A DNA stretch of 64,000 nt from Blasia pusilla. Lineage: Eukaryota; Marchantiophyta; Marchantiopsida; Blasiales. Both the position numbers and the translations under genes were made by a program. Location of the stretch: positions 7,936,001 through 8,000,000 of the forward strand of contig CM114274.1 in the NCBI GenBank assembly GCA_050084515.1, in the 5' to 3' direction. The first letter of the stretch is position 1, and the number at the start of each line of letters is the position of its first letter. The notes under the pieces are model-generated. The model had not been told where the DNA came from, made no database searches, and saw only the letters and a list, made by a program, of their open reading frames with translations. Shown here piece by piece: positions 1 through 11,400 of this stretch.

Positions 1-11
1 GCAAGTATGGC

Positions 12-719
12 TTGCAGCGGGGACAGTTGAGGGAGTGGGACCTACAAATGCCATGGTTGGCTATGGATTATCGCTTTAGTCGGCAGGCATCCTTGGCGTC
101 ATTTTCACCGTACCTTTTACTCTTTGGGAGAGAGCAAGATTTACCTGCAGCAATTCGACATGACATGGCGGAGGTGTTAGATCTTGATGATCCAGATGTA
201 TGGGTACAAGCATGTTCTCAGAGGGCGGAGGTTTTTCATAGAGTTATGCCTATGGCCTTTGAGAACTTAGCTATTTCTCAGCATAGAGATACATTGGAGT
301 ACGCGACCATTCGTGGAGGAGGTTATCGTCCAGGGATTAGGAGGTTTCATCCTGGAGATTACGTGTATTTACAGCAAGTGGCACCCACGATGCTAGATGT
401 CACTGCATGGCGCACGATCCTACGTGTGCGCGAGGTATTATCGACCGGAGTCCTCATGTTGGAGGGACGGGATGGTATGGTTTGGAAGGAGCATGTGCGC
501 AATTGTGCGCCATGTCATCTTCCGAACATAGATGGGATGGTGGATCCGAGCTTGGCAGTGGTACCTGCAGGCTTGAGGTGTATGTTGTGTGGATGCGCGA
601 GGGGTGCAACCACCATGTTGGTATGTGATGGTTATTCTCGAGGGTGGCATATGTCATGTCTGACCCCCCTTCTTGATGTGGTTCCCACGGGACGATGGAT
701 ATGTCCGAGATGTGTATAG
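12..719 (+). CDS. Polyprotein C-terminus: integrase end plus PHD finger (G1)
   Basis: This is the C-terminal part of a gypsy-type pol polyprotein; the reading frame is continuous but its true start lies upstream of the window. Residues 1-50 are the end of the integrase core (DLQMPWLAMDYRFS, then FSPYLLLFGRE). Around residues 114-175 is a small beta-rich module (GDYVYLQQ to VWKEHVRNCAPCHLP) in the place of the GPY/F module of gypsy integrases. Residues 190-235 form a PHD zinc finger: CMLC, an 11-residue gap, CDGY, then GWHMSC and WICPRC. The fourth zinc ligand is Tyr here, where G2 and G3 keep Cys at the matching place, so this copy's finger may fold poorly. PHD fingers usually read histone H3 tails; a role in guiding insertion is inference. 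Confidence 0.85.
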   Translation: MQRGQLREWDLQMPWLAMDYRFSRQASLASFSPYLLLFGREQDLPAAIRHDMAEVLDLDDPDVWVQACSQRAEVFHRVMPMAFENLAISQHRDTLEYATIRGGGYRPGIRRFHPGDYVYLQQVAPTMLDVTAWRTILRVREVLSTGVLMLEGRDGMVWKEHVRNCAPCHLPNIDGMVDPSLAVVPAGLRCMLCGCARGATTMLVCDGYSRGWHMSCLTPLLDVVPTGRWICPRCV

Positions 720-786
720 GGTAGTAGGTCATGTCAGAGAGATGTGATATTTTCTATGTGGAGTTGGGGGGATCCAACTGCCAGCT

Positions 787-796
787 AGGGGGGCGG
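787..796 (+). promoter_or_regulatory. Polypurine tract of G1
   Basis: The purine-rich run AGGGGGGCGG lies 67 bases after the pol stop and directly before the first S repeat. The same context, CAGYTAGGRGGGCG, sits before the S repeat in G2 (near 33892-33902) and G3 (near 57660-57675, minus). In LTR elements this is where plus-strand DNA synthesis is primed, so it marks the start of the 3' terminal repeat. Confidence 0.7.
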
Positions 797-933
797 TTGT
801 GTGATCTCCATGTATATGTATGAGTTGATTTTTGTACATGTGTGGATCGACCCGTGTGTGGGGAAGATCGGTGTTGTGTGGTGTAGATGTGACCATCGAT
901 GTATGTTGTGTAGCGATATGTATACGCACGACA
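797..933 (+). repeat. G1 terminal S repeat, copy 1
   Basis: A 137-bp unit from TTGTGTGATC to CGCACGACA. It recurs at 1417-1553 with 8 mismatches by hand count (about 94% identity). Its last 35 or so bases (CGATGTATGTTGTGTAGCGA followed by CGCACGACA) are shared with the S repeats of G2 and G3, while the first part is specific to each element. Confidence 0.8.
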
Positions 934-1136
934 ACTGTCACATCTGAGTAGCCGATAGGCCGAGAGAGATCGTGGATAGGGCGTAGGAGCGAGCGGACTA
1001 TCTTGAGTGTAACTTTGTCCCACGGTGTTGGATGAGGTTGAGGATAGGTCCATTGTGTCAGGAACGTCATTTCTGACAACTTTCATGTTGAGGTCTTTTA
1101 CAGTCGGGTGACTTGTTGACCAAGTCATCTGCCCCT

Positions 1137-1160
1137 GGTAACCTGTGCGCACAGGTTACC
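1137..1160. promoter_or_regulatory. Perfect 24-bp palindrome in U
   Basis: Arms GGTAACCTGTGC and GCACAGGTTACC meet with no spacer. Decayed versions occur at the matching place in the 24001-24445 copy and in G3 (near 57255-57285). Its place about 50 bp upstream of a TATA box suggests a binding site for a dimeric transcription factor or a cruciform; that is inference. Confidence 0.6.
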
Positions 1161-1180
1161 AAGGAGAGGGCTATTTTTAG

Positions 1181-1217
1181 GGGAAGAGCCTTTTGGCTCT
1201 TCCCAACCCTATATAAG
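1181..1217 (+). promoter_or_regulatory. Hairpin followed by TATA box (G1 promoter)
   Basis: GGGAAGAGCC, a TTTT loop and GGCTCTTCCC form a 10-bp stem at 1181-1204. It is followed by CTATATAAG at 1209-1217, a good plant TATA box. The 24001-24445 copy keeps GGCTCTTCCC then GTATAAAGG in the same order, which supports a shared core promoter. Transcription would start some 25-35 bases downstream. Confidence 0.65.
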
Positions 1218-1416
1218 AGAGGAAGATGGTTTTCCTAAGCCATCTTTCTCATGTTGGGCCGTTGGAGCACTTCCCTTGTATGTGTGTGAGATAGGACTAG
1301 GGTGCAAGCGTCCGGATTCCTTGATAGCACAGGGTGGACGAGGGTCGATATGTCGATGTAGATTGAGGAGTGGAGTTTTAAGCCGGGTGTGCCGTTTTTA
1401 CTACTCTTTATTTTTG

Positions 1417-1553
1417 TTGTGCGATCTCCATGTATATGTATGAGTTTATTTTTGTACATGTGTGGATTGACCCGTGTGTGGGGAAGATCGGTGTTGTGTG
1501 GTGTAGATGTGACCGACAATGTATGTTGTGTAGCGACATGTATGCGCACGACA
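1417..1553 (+). repeat. G1 terminal S repeat, copy 2
   Basis: Second 137-bp S copy, ending CGCACGACA at 1553. It is taken as the 3' boundary of G1, after which the sequence becomes AT-rich and unrelated. Confidence 0.8.
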
Positions 1554-2639
1554 AATTAGAGTAGTTAATTATTTTTTTGAAATCATTTCATGCCATGGGG
1601 AAAAAATAATCTGACAATCTATTTTTCTCCGTGAAAATCTTTCGAAAGGGAATATATATATGATCTTGTGGCTCAATTTCAAATCAAATTATTTATCCTA
1701 TTTTTATTTTTTTTTTTAATGGTGCCCTTTTATGTGCATGAAATATGTGATAGTCTACCAAATCTCATAAGTTATCAACAAATTTTGTTTTGAATGTGTA
1801 CCTTCAAATAAGTTGAAATAACATTCCAAATCAAGGAGAGAGAGAACGGAAGATCATAGAGGGAACATATAAGCTAATAATTTTCAACAAACCAACGTAG
1901 ATATCCTCTTTTAGTAGGAAATGAGTACTAACTTGCAAGGAGGCAATCAAATTAAGATTCCGATTGAATAGATCACGACGTTGAGTTTCGCCACTCGCGA
2001 GCGAAACTCTTGGGTCAATTCTTGAAGATCCAATTGGTTGTGTGTTGTTTTGGCGAGTCAAGGAAGACTCTAAATGCTAAATGATTTCAAGTCCTACAAT
2101 GTGCATATCATAATATATATGACGCTTCTTCCCCAAGCCTTGAAAAATCTCCCCAATCTGCTACCAAATGCGAAGCATGGCATTTAATTATTCATGATGC
2201 GTCCCGAATGGTTCCTTAGCTCAAACTTGAAGCATGGTTAATCCCTTGTTTGTGTGTCTCATTGCTAGTGAATATCTTAACTCCTATTGTTTGGCTCAAC
2301 TTTGGTGTCTCATGGTAATCTTGCCATCCTTTGTGTTTTGTGATTAATCCCATGGTATCTCACCCTTCTTGAATTATATTTTCGTCGTTGGTAATCATCC
2401 TTGACTCAAAAAGAAACTCAAGGGTTTTGTACCTTTCTTGCTTTGCCGTCACCCAAGAAATGACTGTGCCCTTTCTCTCATAAGATTAGTCTTAAGGATC
2501 ACACCCATCTTTCAAGTGTTAGTATTGGGGCAAACTCCTCCACCCTTTCTAGTTTGCAACTAGTTAGTCTGGGTATCGACTTTCGTAGGTCACACCAAAG
2601 TCTCTAAATCTTTGATCCTTGATTATGAAATACTTCTTG
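1554..2639. other. No gene seen; AT-rich flank
   Basis: Low-complexity AT-rich DNA with short chance frames. I see no domain, RNA gene or clear repeat boundary. Confidence 0.6.
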
Positions 2640-3180
2640 GGTTCTTTCTAGCACAATCGTCATTGACTCACACATGTGATCATAGAGTCCAAACACGAAG
2701 ACGAGTAACTTACCAAAATATCTCTAAGAAAAGATAAACTTATCTCTTGCAAACACAAAGCTCTTTTTCTCTCAACCAAAATTACCAAACCCACTCTCAT
2801 GATGAGAGGATGGGATTACTCACAAAACAAAGGCCGTCATAATTCCTTTCTCATGCAAAGGAGATTCAACAAAAATGAATGAGATCCCAATGCAAGCTCT
2901 CACTCCTTGAGTTATAACTTCTTTCTCTCCCCAAGCCCTTCTATGGTGACTTGTGTACGCATGTCATTTTTTGATCCTAAACTTGCAATAGTGGGTCAAA
3001 ATTCACTTTCTACAGGTAGAAAGATATTGCTCTAAAAATAGAACATTTACTTACAATAGGAAGTTTATCAAATATGCTCTAAATAAGCCCAAATCAAGGG
3101 GAAACTTACAATGGTTGGTTATTCTACTCTTCAAGAAATCATCCCGGACCATATCGGCTAGACCTTTAGTCATGGTTGCA
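2640..3180 (-). repeat. Degraded G-family terminal repeat (reverse orientation)
   Basis: Read on the minus strand this is a decayed U unit like that of G3. Shared blocks with 56970-57480, in the same order, include ACCAAAATATCTC, CCAAACCCACTCTC then ATGAGAGG, TCTCCCCAAGCCCT, and CAAGGGGAAAC. Part of the S2 edge is recognisable near 2700-2725. No S1 copy (TGTCGTGCG) follows at the other side. It is probably a solo or truncated terminal repeat. Confidence 0.6.
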
Positions 3181-5455
3181 AAAAAATGGATAAGTCGATC
3201 CCTAGGAAAGACATGGACAGAAAATTTTGGACATGTCCACGAATATGGATTTCAAAAGGTGGGTCCCACACTTATAGTTCATGGTGGAAGGGAAGGCAAG
3301 GCAAGGCAAGGGCGGAGCAATAAGGAGGGAGGGAATGTAGGTGGGAGAAAAAATAAACGAAAAAGTGCGGATCATGAAGGCAAGTAAGGGGGATGAGAAA
3401 TAAGGGGGAGATGGGGCCATGCCAATAAGTCTTTCCAATGGACATATGTAAATCCACGGACACGGACTTTGTTCTTATGCAACATTGCCTTTAATGTCCC
3501 TCGAAACGTCATGCATGAACTTTCTATGTTGTTATAGAATACTTGACAACATCTATGGATCACGCAAGATCATGCAAGTAATATGTAGTAATAATCATAA
3601 TAGCAAAATAAATCATAATGGGTTGTCGAAGGCTTGAGATGATAGTTCACCATTGTTGGACTTGGAATGAATATTAAAAAAGTTCCAAACCAGATTTTCA
3701 TAGTGAAAAAAATATTAGAAGAAAAATGAAAACTAGGCAAATTTTCATATCAAACTATTTTCACGATCTAAAATATTCAGGAATAAAAATCAACCAAATT
3801 TTCCCATGATTATGATCAGATTTTAGAATTTAATAACTTTTTCATTTCCATCTATCTACTCTAAACTACTACTTACAAATAGACAATGTGGAAATCATGT
3901 CCGCAAATAACGCCCTCCATTTATTTATTCTGCAGGACTTAAAACAGGAACATGTTCAGTCAGAATCCACCAGAGCCGGATTCCGGTCCGGAAGCTGTAC
4001 CACAGTTCCGGAGTCCCGACACATTAGTACTGCTATGCAATTCGGACTTCGAGACTTGTTCTTACGGTGGTATTCTTAGCTTGACAGTCAGGACCCGTAG
4101 GGTAGGACCATAGAAGACGGAGCCAGATGAAGTCAGAAATATCCGTGTCATTCAAAGATGCACGGGAACGGGGGATTTCTTTCTACGGAGTATCTGGGAA
4201 CCGTCTCGAAATCCGTTTTTACCGTTCCCGGTTATAAAGTACCGGCAAGATACCGGTTCCCGTGGAGAAAAACCCCCCGGCCCCTGAGTCAGTCAGTCAG
4301 GACCTGTAGGGTAGGACGGTAGGATAGGATTAACGACGACAGCAGATGCTCGGGCTTATCTAACTAGTATCCTACACATTTTCTTACAGGTAACTAGTGG
4401 TCCGGTTACGGGTACCCACCCTCACTATCAATTGAATGCAGACTTGTGCAGGTTCGTCACCACCCGCGCACTATTTCTCAAAGTTCTCCGAGTGGATTTT
4501 GCAGCGAAAAGTTGTGTCAGAAAACCTGGGCAGTTGTGTCAGATGCCACCATCATCTTCGGACGGACGTCAGCTCTTGTGCGCGCACGCACGAGAGTCTC
4601 GTGCATGCAGACAGACAACTTAACGTGTATAGTATGGGATATGCAACCAACCAATCCTTCTATGGTTCAAATATTTAAAACATATTTTTAAATTATTATG
4701 AGGAAAAAAATCGTCCCCTGGTTTTTAAACATAGTTTTGCTGATAGTGGAATCATAAGGAGTTTTTTGATAATTCGGACAACAGGGGAAAAAAATTGCAA
4801 TTAAATTTTTAAGAAGAAAATACTTTAAAAAATGTTAATCATGATTGGTCCCATAGTATTATTACACAGGCTACACATGCACTAGTACCGATCAAAGATG
4901 CTTACAAATAAAGAAGTTATCCTCTAAGTCCTAATTAAATTGGGAATTCTATCATTCCTGCAAAACTCAAGGTTCTCGTTACTTTTTACTCCTGAAAAGG
5001 CATTGTTGTCATGCCATAGGCGAAATTTTTTACCCATCTTATCAACATTTTTTTCTTAGTACCTATTTTCAATTTATTTTTCTATCTACTTTCACTATAT
5101 TTTTTACTTGAAGGATTTCTCCCCCATCACCTCTCAACGTAGGTGGCTATGAATGCTATGGGAGTATTTCTCAGCTTAAATTTTTGAAAAAACGTCCAAA
5201 ACCAAGAAGAAGAGAGTAATTAACACGTACGTGTATAGGACAAGTGGATATTCTAGATGGTCAAGAAAAAAAAAAAAAGACTTATAGAGACCATAACTAA
5301 CATTCTTTCTTCGTATGTAGAATAAATAAATAAAACCAATATGGTTGAAATTAGGAAATTTTAAAATTGTAAAAAACAGTTCCAAATCGAAGTCATATCA
5401 ACTTCACCATAAAAATTCCTCCAAAAATACAACCATCTCACCATAAATAAAAACC
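3181..5455. other. No gene seen
   Basis: Mixed-composition DNA with short unconvincing frames. A direct repeat of about 22 bp around GTAGGGTAGGAC occurs near 4090 and 4307. No coding domain, tRNA or terminal repeat was recognised. Confidence 0.5.
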
Positions 5456-5618
5456 ACTAGTTACGTCCCGTGAGGAACCGTGCTTTGCACGGTCCACTCC
5501 ATGGTCCCTAACGTCCCGTTTCTTGAGTGCCCCCCTCCCACGATTCAAGAGACACGTGACGGATTATCCCGTGGAAAACCACTCCCCTCTCTATGTTAAT
5601 ACTATAGATATATATAGA
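5456..5618 (-). mobile_element. Short Helitron-like element
   Basis: On the minus strand this 163-bp segment begins TCTATATATATCTATAG and ends with a GC-rich hairpin (ACCGTGC, AAA loop, GCACGGT) followed about 20 bases later by CTAG, flanked by A and T. These are the marks of a non-autonomous Helitron: 5' TC, 3' hairpin, CTAG end, insertion between A and T. It carries no coding sequence. Confidence 0.6.
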
Positions 5619-7413
5619 TAAAATCAAACTATTATTTTCTGTTGCCATGGAAAACAAAGTAAGTTAGTAAACACATGTGGATTATACTTGTTTACTAAAT
5701 ACCGACGGAGAAGAAAAAAGACCGGGAATATCTTATGGGCCGTAATAATCACCGTAACCTAGTCCCTTCCAAATCCCGACTGACCCCAAAAAGTGAGCCA
5801 AAGCTTCAAACTTGAAACTCAATATGATCTGCTTTCATAGAATCCTTACTTCGTTCCCTATTATTCCTAAAGTTCATTATTCCCTTTCAGGGAATCCGAT
5901 TCTTTGTAGCTCTAGCCTAATAGGCCAGTCAGTCGCTCACTAGAGGACCCTCCCTAATCTGTGGACAGCGTGGCCATGGAAACGTCCTTCAAACACCTGG
6001 CAACGCACATGTGAACGTGTTTCACATGAGGATATTTCGGAGCCCGTTGCGTGGAATCACGTGCGTCCATGTTGAACGTGATATAATAGATTTCCGTCGT
6101 ACCACTCTCGTTAGGAAAACGGTTCCCTGAGTTTGTTTTAAAGATCAGTTTTTGAGGGTGCGTTAGAGTTATTTCAGTCTGTTTTTTTTTTTTTTTTTTG
6201 TTTCTTCGGAGCTTTTATTGGCGATGGGAGTTATTAGTATCTCAAGTTTTACACGTGTGTGTAAGAGATATATGCACCAATGATGGAGAGATTTGGAGTT
6301 ATTTATATTATAATTTGCGGAGTGGTCCGGGGAGTTTTATCGTGACAACTGGTACATTTCCAATCTCTACAAACCCAAGCGGCAATTTTCGAAGTTTTCT
6401 TCATTCCAGCCGGATAAACAAGTACAAATGCAAAGGACACCCTCCTTGAACCTTCGGGTTTTGGCCGGTAAGTGAAGACCTACTCGGAAATTCTCAGATT
6501 CTTCCGGCCAGCTCAACACGTAACCCTGGTCCTCCTCGGACATTGGAGTGGTCTACATTATGGTTTTGACATGGTGAATTTTGAAAAATGTGACATGTGT
6601 TCTTAGAAACCTTACGCATATTTAAGGAGGAGGCATATAAATACGAGGTAGAGTGCGTATTCACAAGAGGTCGTATATGTATGGGATGGGAGCATATATG
6701 CACATAACCGTGCATAGGACGGTCCGTCACAAGCACTAACTAATGGGTAAGTGTAGCCAGTTAAGTTAATCTATATACTAATCGGATGATGCACTTTTGA
6801 GGTTGCTCCTCTCCTTTAAGGTTGTTGCTAATTTTTTTTAAAAATTTGTCACTTTAATGGGATCATTCAGAAACATTGAAACAGGAATTATTTCGATCCG
6901 TTCATCGCACAATCCATTACACCTCCTAACTAACATGAGAAAACTTTTTTTCATTTCAAAGTGGTCAGAAAAAATTGATCGGGAATGAGGGATTGCTTTC
7001 AAGGGTATGTGCGAAAAGCGGAATTAAGGTTTACAACTGTAAAATAGTGGAAATATGTTGGTTCCCATGAAAAAATTGTCAAGATCTTATATGGACTAAT
7101 ATTTGATATAGTTCATCAAATTGCTAAACTCTCAATAATGTCCCTTATAGTTATGTAAATGGTTGCTTTCTATTGGCCTCTCGAGTGGATTTGGACGTCC
7201 AATTCTTGCCTAGCACTTAGAATGGGCATTTAAACACTAGGTTTTTCTTTGGAATGGAATTTATATAAAACAAATGAAACATCTTTTTGTGAGGTTTTTC
7301 CCTTGTTGTTTCAAAATAGATATTTATAATCATACTATTAAGGGTGTTAGCAAGAGGCTCCCAGTGAACGTCACGTGTGAAGCATGTCAGCTTCTCAAAT
7401 TTTATTTAATGTT
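5619..7413. other. No gene seen
   Basis: AT-rich sequence with a 19-20 bp poly-T run near 6182-6200. An 83-codon frame at 6198-6449 has no recognisable domain. Nothing supportable as a gene. Confidence 0.5.
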
Positions 7414-8435
7414 CCCTATACTAAGCTAAGATATAAATAGGAAAGAGGTTTTTAAATAATAATAATAATTTATTTTGAGATATATTTAAATAAAAAAATA
7501 GAATCTAAAAAAATACATTTTTTTCATTATCACTTTATTTTTAATTTTATAAAATAAAATTAATATTTCAAAATTTAAGAAAAAAACTAAAAATTTTAAT
7601 TTCAAGTTAATTTTGGAAGGGGAATTACATATTACTTTAGAAATATGTCATTTAATCTCTTTTTTCAAGCTTTAATTGTGAGGGATTTGTAAGAATATTT
7701 TGAGATAAACTTTGGATCAAAATGAGTGAATTTTTTTACTAATTGAGAAACTATGAAAACCCCATCTAGAGTTTTCCATGAATTCATGAAGTTTTTTAAA
7801 TTTTACCCTATACTAAGCAGAAAATAAGAATCGGTAAGATTTTAATATTAATTAATTAATTAAAATTAACTCAAATTCAAACATCTTCCCCGATGAAATA
7901 TTCTAGAGTCTCTTTCATTTTTTAAAATCTTTCCTCATTTGGAAATTAAAAATTATTTTTTAAAGGTTCATTAAAATAAATTTTAAAGTTTAGTTTTGAG
8001 GGGAAATTATTTTTTCTTTAGGGAAAAAATGAAAAGGATAATAGGACACTAGTGGAACAAGAATTATTCTTCAAAATAATGGAAGTCATATCATTTCTAG
8101 ATTATTTCTAACTTTCAAAAATTTAATCCCTCTTTTGGAAAAAAATCAATCAAAATAAGTGATTTTCTTTTATTTATTGAAAGAAGGGGAATGAAAAAGG
8201 GATTTTTGTTTCAAAATTAATAAAGGAAAATACAGGAAAAATTGTGTTGACCCAAGTTAGATGTATTATAAAAAAATTTAATCTTTCTTAATTTTTTGTC
8301 ATATTTTTAAGATTAAATTTTATTCATCGTGTGTCCTCTAATTTTACACTATCATCCTCCATATGTGAGTTTTTTCATTCCCAATTATCTCACCCCAAGT
8401 CACCCACTGCATCGCACGGGAAAAAAAATTACTAG
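7414..8435 (+). mobile_element. AT-rich Helitron-like segment
   Basis: Very AT-rich DNA that starts near TCCCTATACTAAGC, a common plant Helitron 5' end, and ends with a partial hairpin (CCCACTGCATCGCACGGG) and ACTAG at 8431-8435. A second start-like motif (CCCTATACTAAGC) near 7805 suggests two overlapping or nested copies. No Rep/helicase coding is present, so it would be non-autonomous. Boundaries are tentative. Confidence 0.4.
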
Positions 8436-11400
8436 TTTTATTTTACTCGAGAAGTAACCTTGGTTACCTTCAAATCTTGTATTTGTGGCCCACACGGTTT
8501 TTATTCAAGTAAAGAGGTTTGAAGACCTTTTCCCTAACGTATTTCCAAACTACATATTTCTCATCCCTTTAGTAGTATATTTTACCAAAATTAGGGCTCC
8601 CAGTTTCCTAACATAGTTGTTAATCCTACGTTACCCAACTAAACTTACTAAAGGACCCCTTTATCCCAAATATTTGTGGACAAGCTTCTTTCTTGGCCAA
8701 GAAAATTTGGGAATTCTATTTAAGGTCAACCAAGATTTGGAGCTAGGATCTTTTCTGCCAATTTCTCTTCCGTGGATTTGAGGGTCTTAAGGATAAAAGA
8801 GCTTCGCTTATCAGTGTTATTAACTCACGTTCACAAAGGATAATAGGATATTGATTATGTCACAATCTATCCAAACCTTGGTACATGGATGGGTACATAA
8901 GCAAATGGATGGATGTGGGGAATTCCTTACTCAAAATCGATGTCTCAATCCTAAATGTGAAGAGGAAAGAAAAAAGGACGATTGCGTGCATCATTACATT
9001 CTCACATATTTATGTTATAATAGTTTACTTTCTAAAGAAGGGGCTTTTGAGTTTTTTTGGGAATGATTTTTCAAGATACTAGTAACAAGCGCATGGTCAT
9101 TGGTGCCATGCACAATTGTACCATTAAATTTCAATAATGCTCTTAACATATTGTAGAAAAATGTTTTAAGAAAGTAAATAGGCATAAGAATATTTTTCAA
9201 TTTGAAAGACTTCAATGAAAGGGGAAATACTATACAGACTATGATTTCTAATTCCATGAAAGATCATTCTTTTTTTGTATATGCACATCATGTGATGAAG
9301 TAAAGATTTCACCAAATAATCTAAACATTTAAAAGAAGTGGCCCAAAAAGATAACAAGACAACAGAAGTTCAATTTAATTATGGAAGTCTTCAACCCAAA
9401 ATAAGAAAGAGATTTCCTCGTATAAGAAGAGGGATATATTGTAAGATTATTAATGATTTATATGGGTGATCTTTTCCCCACGATCAATCAACTACTTTCT
9501 GAAAGAAAACTTTCCATGGATTTTGTTGAATATGAAAGTTAAATGGGTCTTTGAAAACATGGAAAATACACTCTCCCATTTGAATAAATCCTTCAACCCT
9601 TAGAGATGTCCCTTTTGGAAAGACATAATCAAGAAAGTTGTAGGATCAACAATTGTTGAGGAATTTTTTTGAAACTAGTTATGAAAGTTAGAAAATGCAT
9701 TGGATGACTAGTAGGTTCATTCAAGACTAGCAATAGTTCACATAAAGAGGATCTACCAAAATTCTAAATCTTATCAATTTAGTGAACTACTCAGTGGGAG
9801 TGGAAGAAAGTCTACTTAAGGAGATTTGAGTTGAATTGTAGGATTATGAACAAAATTTAGTGGTGAACTTAAGAAAATGAATGGATGTGGAGAAGGGTTT
9901 AGGGTTTAGATATTCAACCAATTTTCATGAATTTTATTGAATGACGACCTAATAAAACTTATATTGACTTTTGCCATAATTTTAAGGAATTAAAAAAATT
10001 TCTCTTAGTCTTTTTTTATCAAGTAACTATGGATTCTACCAAACTTATAATCTACTTTCTCCCATAAAACATAATTAAAGTTTACAATGAATTTACTAAA
10101 ACTATTTCTCATATTATCATGCTCCATAGTTTTTCTTGCACCTAGCCTCGTGGCAGCACCGTATGATGGCAAGTATGATCTCCACATTCCCCTCTACCTC
10201 TTTTTTTTCATGATTTGACATTCATTAACTTTGGCTCCCATTTCTCCAATGCTTCCTCACTCTTAAAGTCTTAATTCACCCTTAAACTTGAGTGTGCCAT
10301 ATTATATTATATCTCCATGATCTGCTTTCCATTGAGGAAATTTTCCTTGTTTTACCACCTACATCGTTGGAGGATTAATCATCATATCCATCATACTCTA
10401 AAATCAGATTCTCCTAATTTCATGGTACAAAAATCAATATAGCCTAGATCTATATGCATATGGTCAAGTAGGGGGTGGGGACATGTCCCATATTCCATAT
10501 GCACATAATTTGACTCAAATTTATAGCTAAGGATAATTCAATGTGAGGTATATATTTCCATTAATGTCGCAATTTTTTCATTCTAAAATTATTTGATTTT
10601 TTTCCAAAAGAGGAAAAATTAAAATATTGGGATCTAGTTTGGGATGGTAAATTTCCCCATAATATTAACAAAACCAAGTATTCTAAAAGACAAGAAATTT
10701 CAAAGAAAAAAATTGATAACAAAAATCCATTGATTTTTCTTATCTTCTTGAAAAGGGACTTCTCTCGTTCTGTTGTAAAATAATTTTAAAGGGGAGTTGA
10801 GAGAATAAGGTCAAGACGGGAGACTATGGCGATGTTGATCCAACATGACTATGAAAGGACTTTAAGAAAATTGGAGCTTTTAACATTGCGTACACATAGC
10901 AATTAAATCTTGATTATTATCAGAAGATAGCATCCTTATACTTTATATATATATATATGTCAAAATCTATGTCTATTTATAGATTTTGGTCTTTTATCAA
11001 GCATTCATCACAGAAATAGTATGGAAGGATGACACATCCACTTCACCGTATCTGTACATCAAGAATATGATAAAATGCTCCCACGGAGGGAAACAACAAA
11101 AAATATTCCACATTGTAACTGTCTACAATGAATATCTTATGACTTTTCAAGTCCAAATAAATCAATAATAGGTAGTATGTATAGGGGCCTTAAAGTAGAC
11201 TCCATCATATATCTCTTATCCCTAACCTCTTTTTCCTTCTTGATTTTCCAATCAAGGAGGAAACCCAATGAAGAAGGAGGCAATAGAAAGTCAAATCATG
11301 TTTTACAAAGTACTCCATAGAATGCCCTACAAGCTCTATAGTGCAAAATCTATCAAGGATAGATTGAAAGCACTTCCTTCTATATATTTTTTGGGGCACT

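Larger units (their letters stand above)
934..1416 (+). repeat. G1 terminal U unit with promoter-like signals
   Basis: A 483-bp unit between the two S copies, opening with ACTGTCAC. It contains a perfect 24-bp palindrome (1137-1160), a 10-bp-stem hairpin (1181-1204) and a TATA box (1210-1217). Related but diverged U units are at 24001-24445 (+), 2690-3180 (-) and 57014-57531 (-). This is the part that behaves like the promoter-bearing body of an LTR. Confidence 0.7.
1..1553 (+). mobile_element. Gypsy-like element G1, 3' end only
   Basis: This is the last part of a Ty3/gypsy-like retrotransposon whose 5' portion lies before the window. It holds the end of the integrase with a PHD finger (12-719), a polypurine tract (787-796) and an S-U-S terminal block (797-1553). 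The same order is seen in G2 (24669-34484) and in reverse in G3 (56888-64000), so the three are one family. The integrase part has no internal stop, making G1 the least damaged copy over this stretch. I see no clear target-site duplication after 1553. Confidence 0.85.

Noticed and set aside
729-1152. Minus-strand frames of 116 and 132 codons, and a 104-codon frame at 1235-1549
   Set aside because: They fall inside the S and U terminal repeats of G1, and the S-derived parts recur as frames wherever S occurs.
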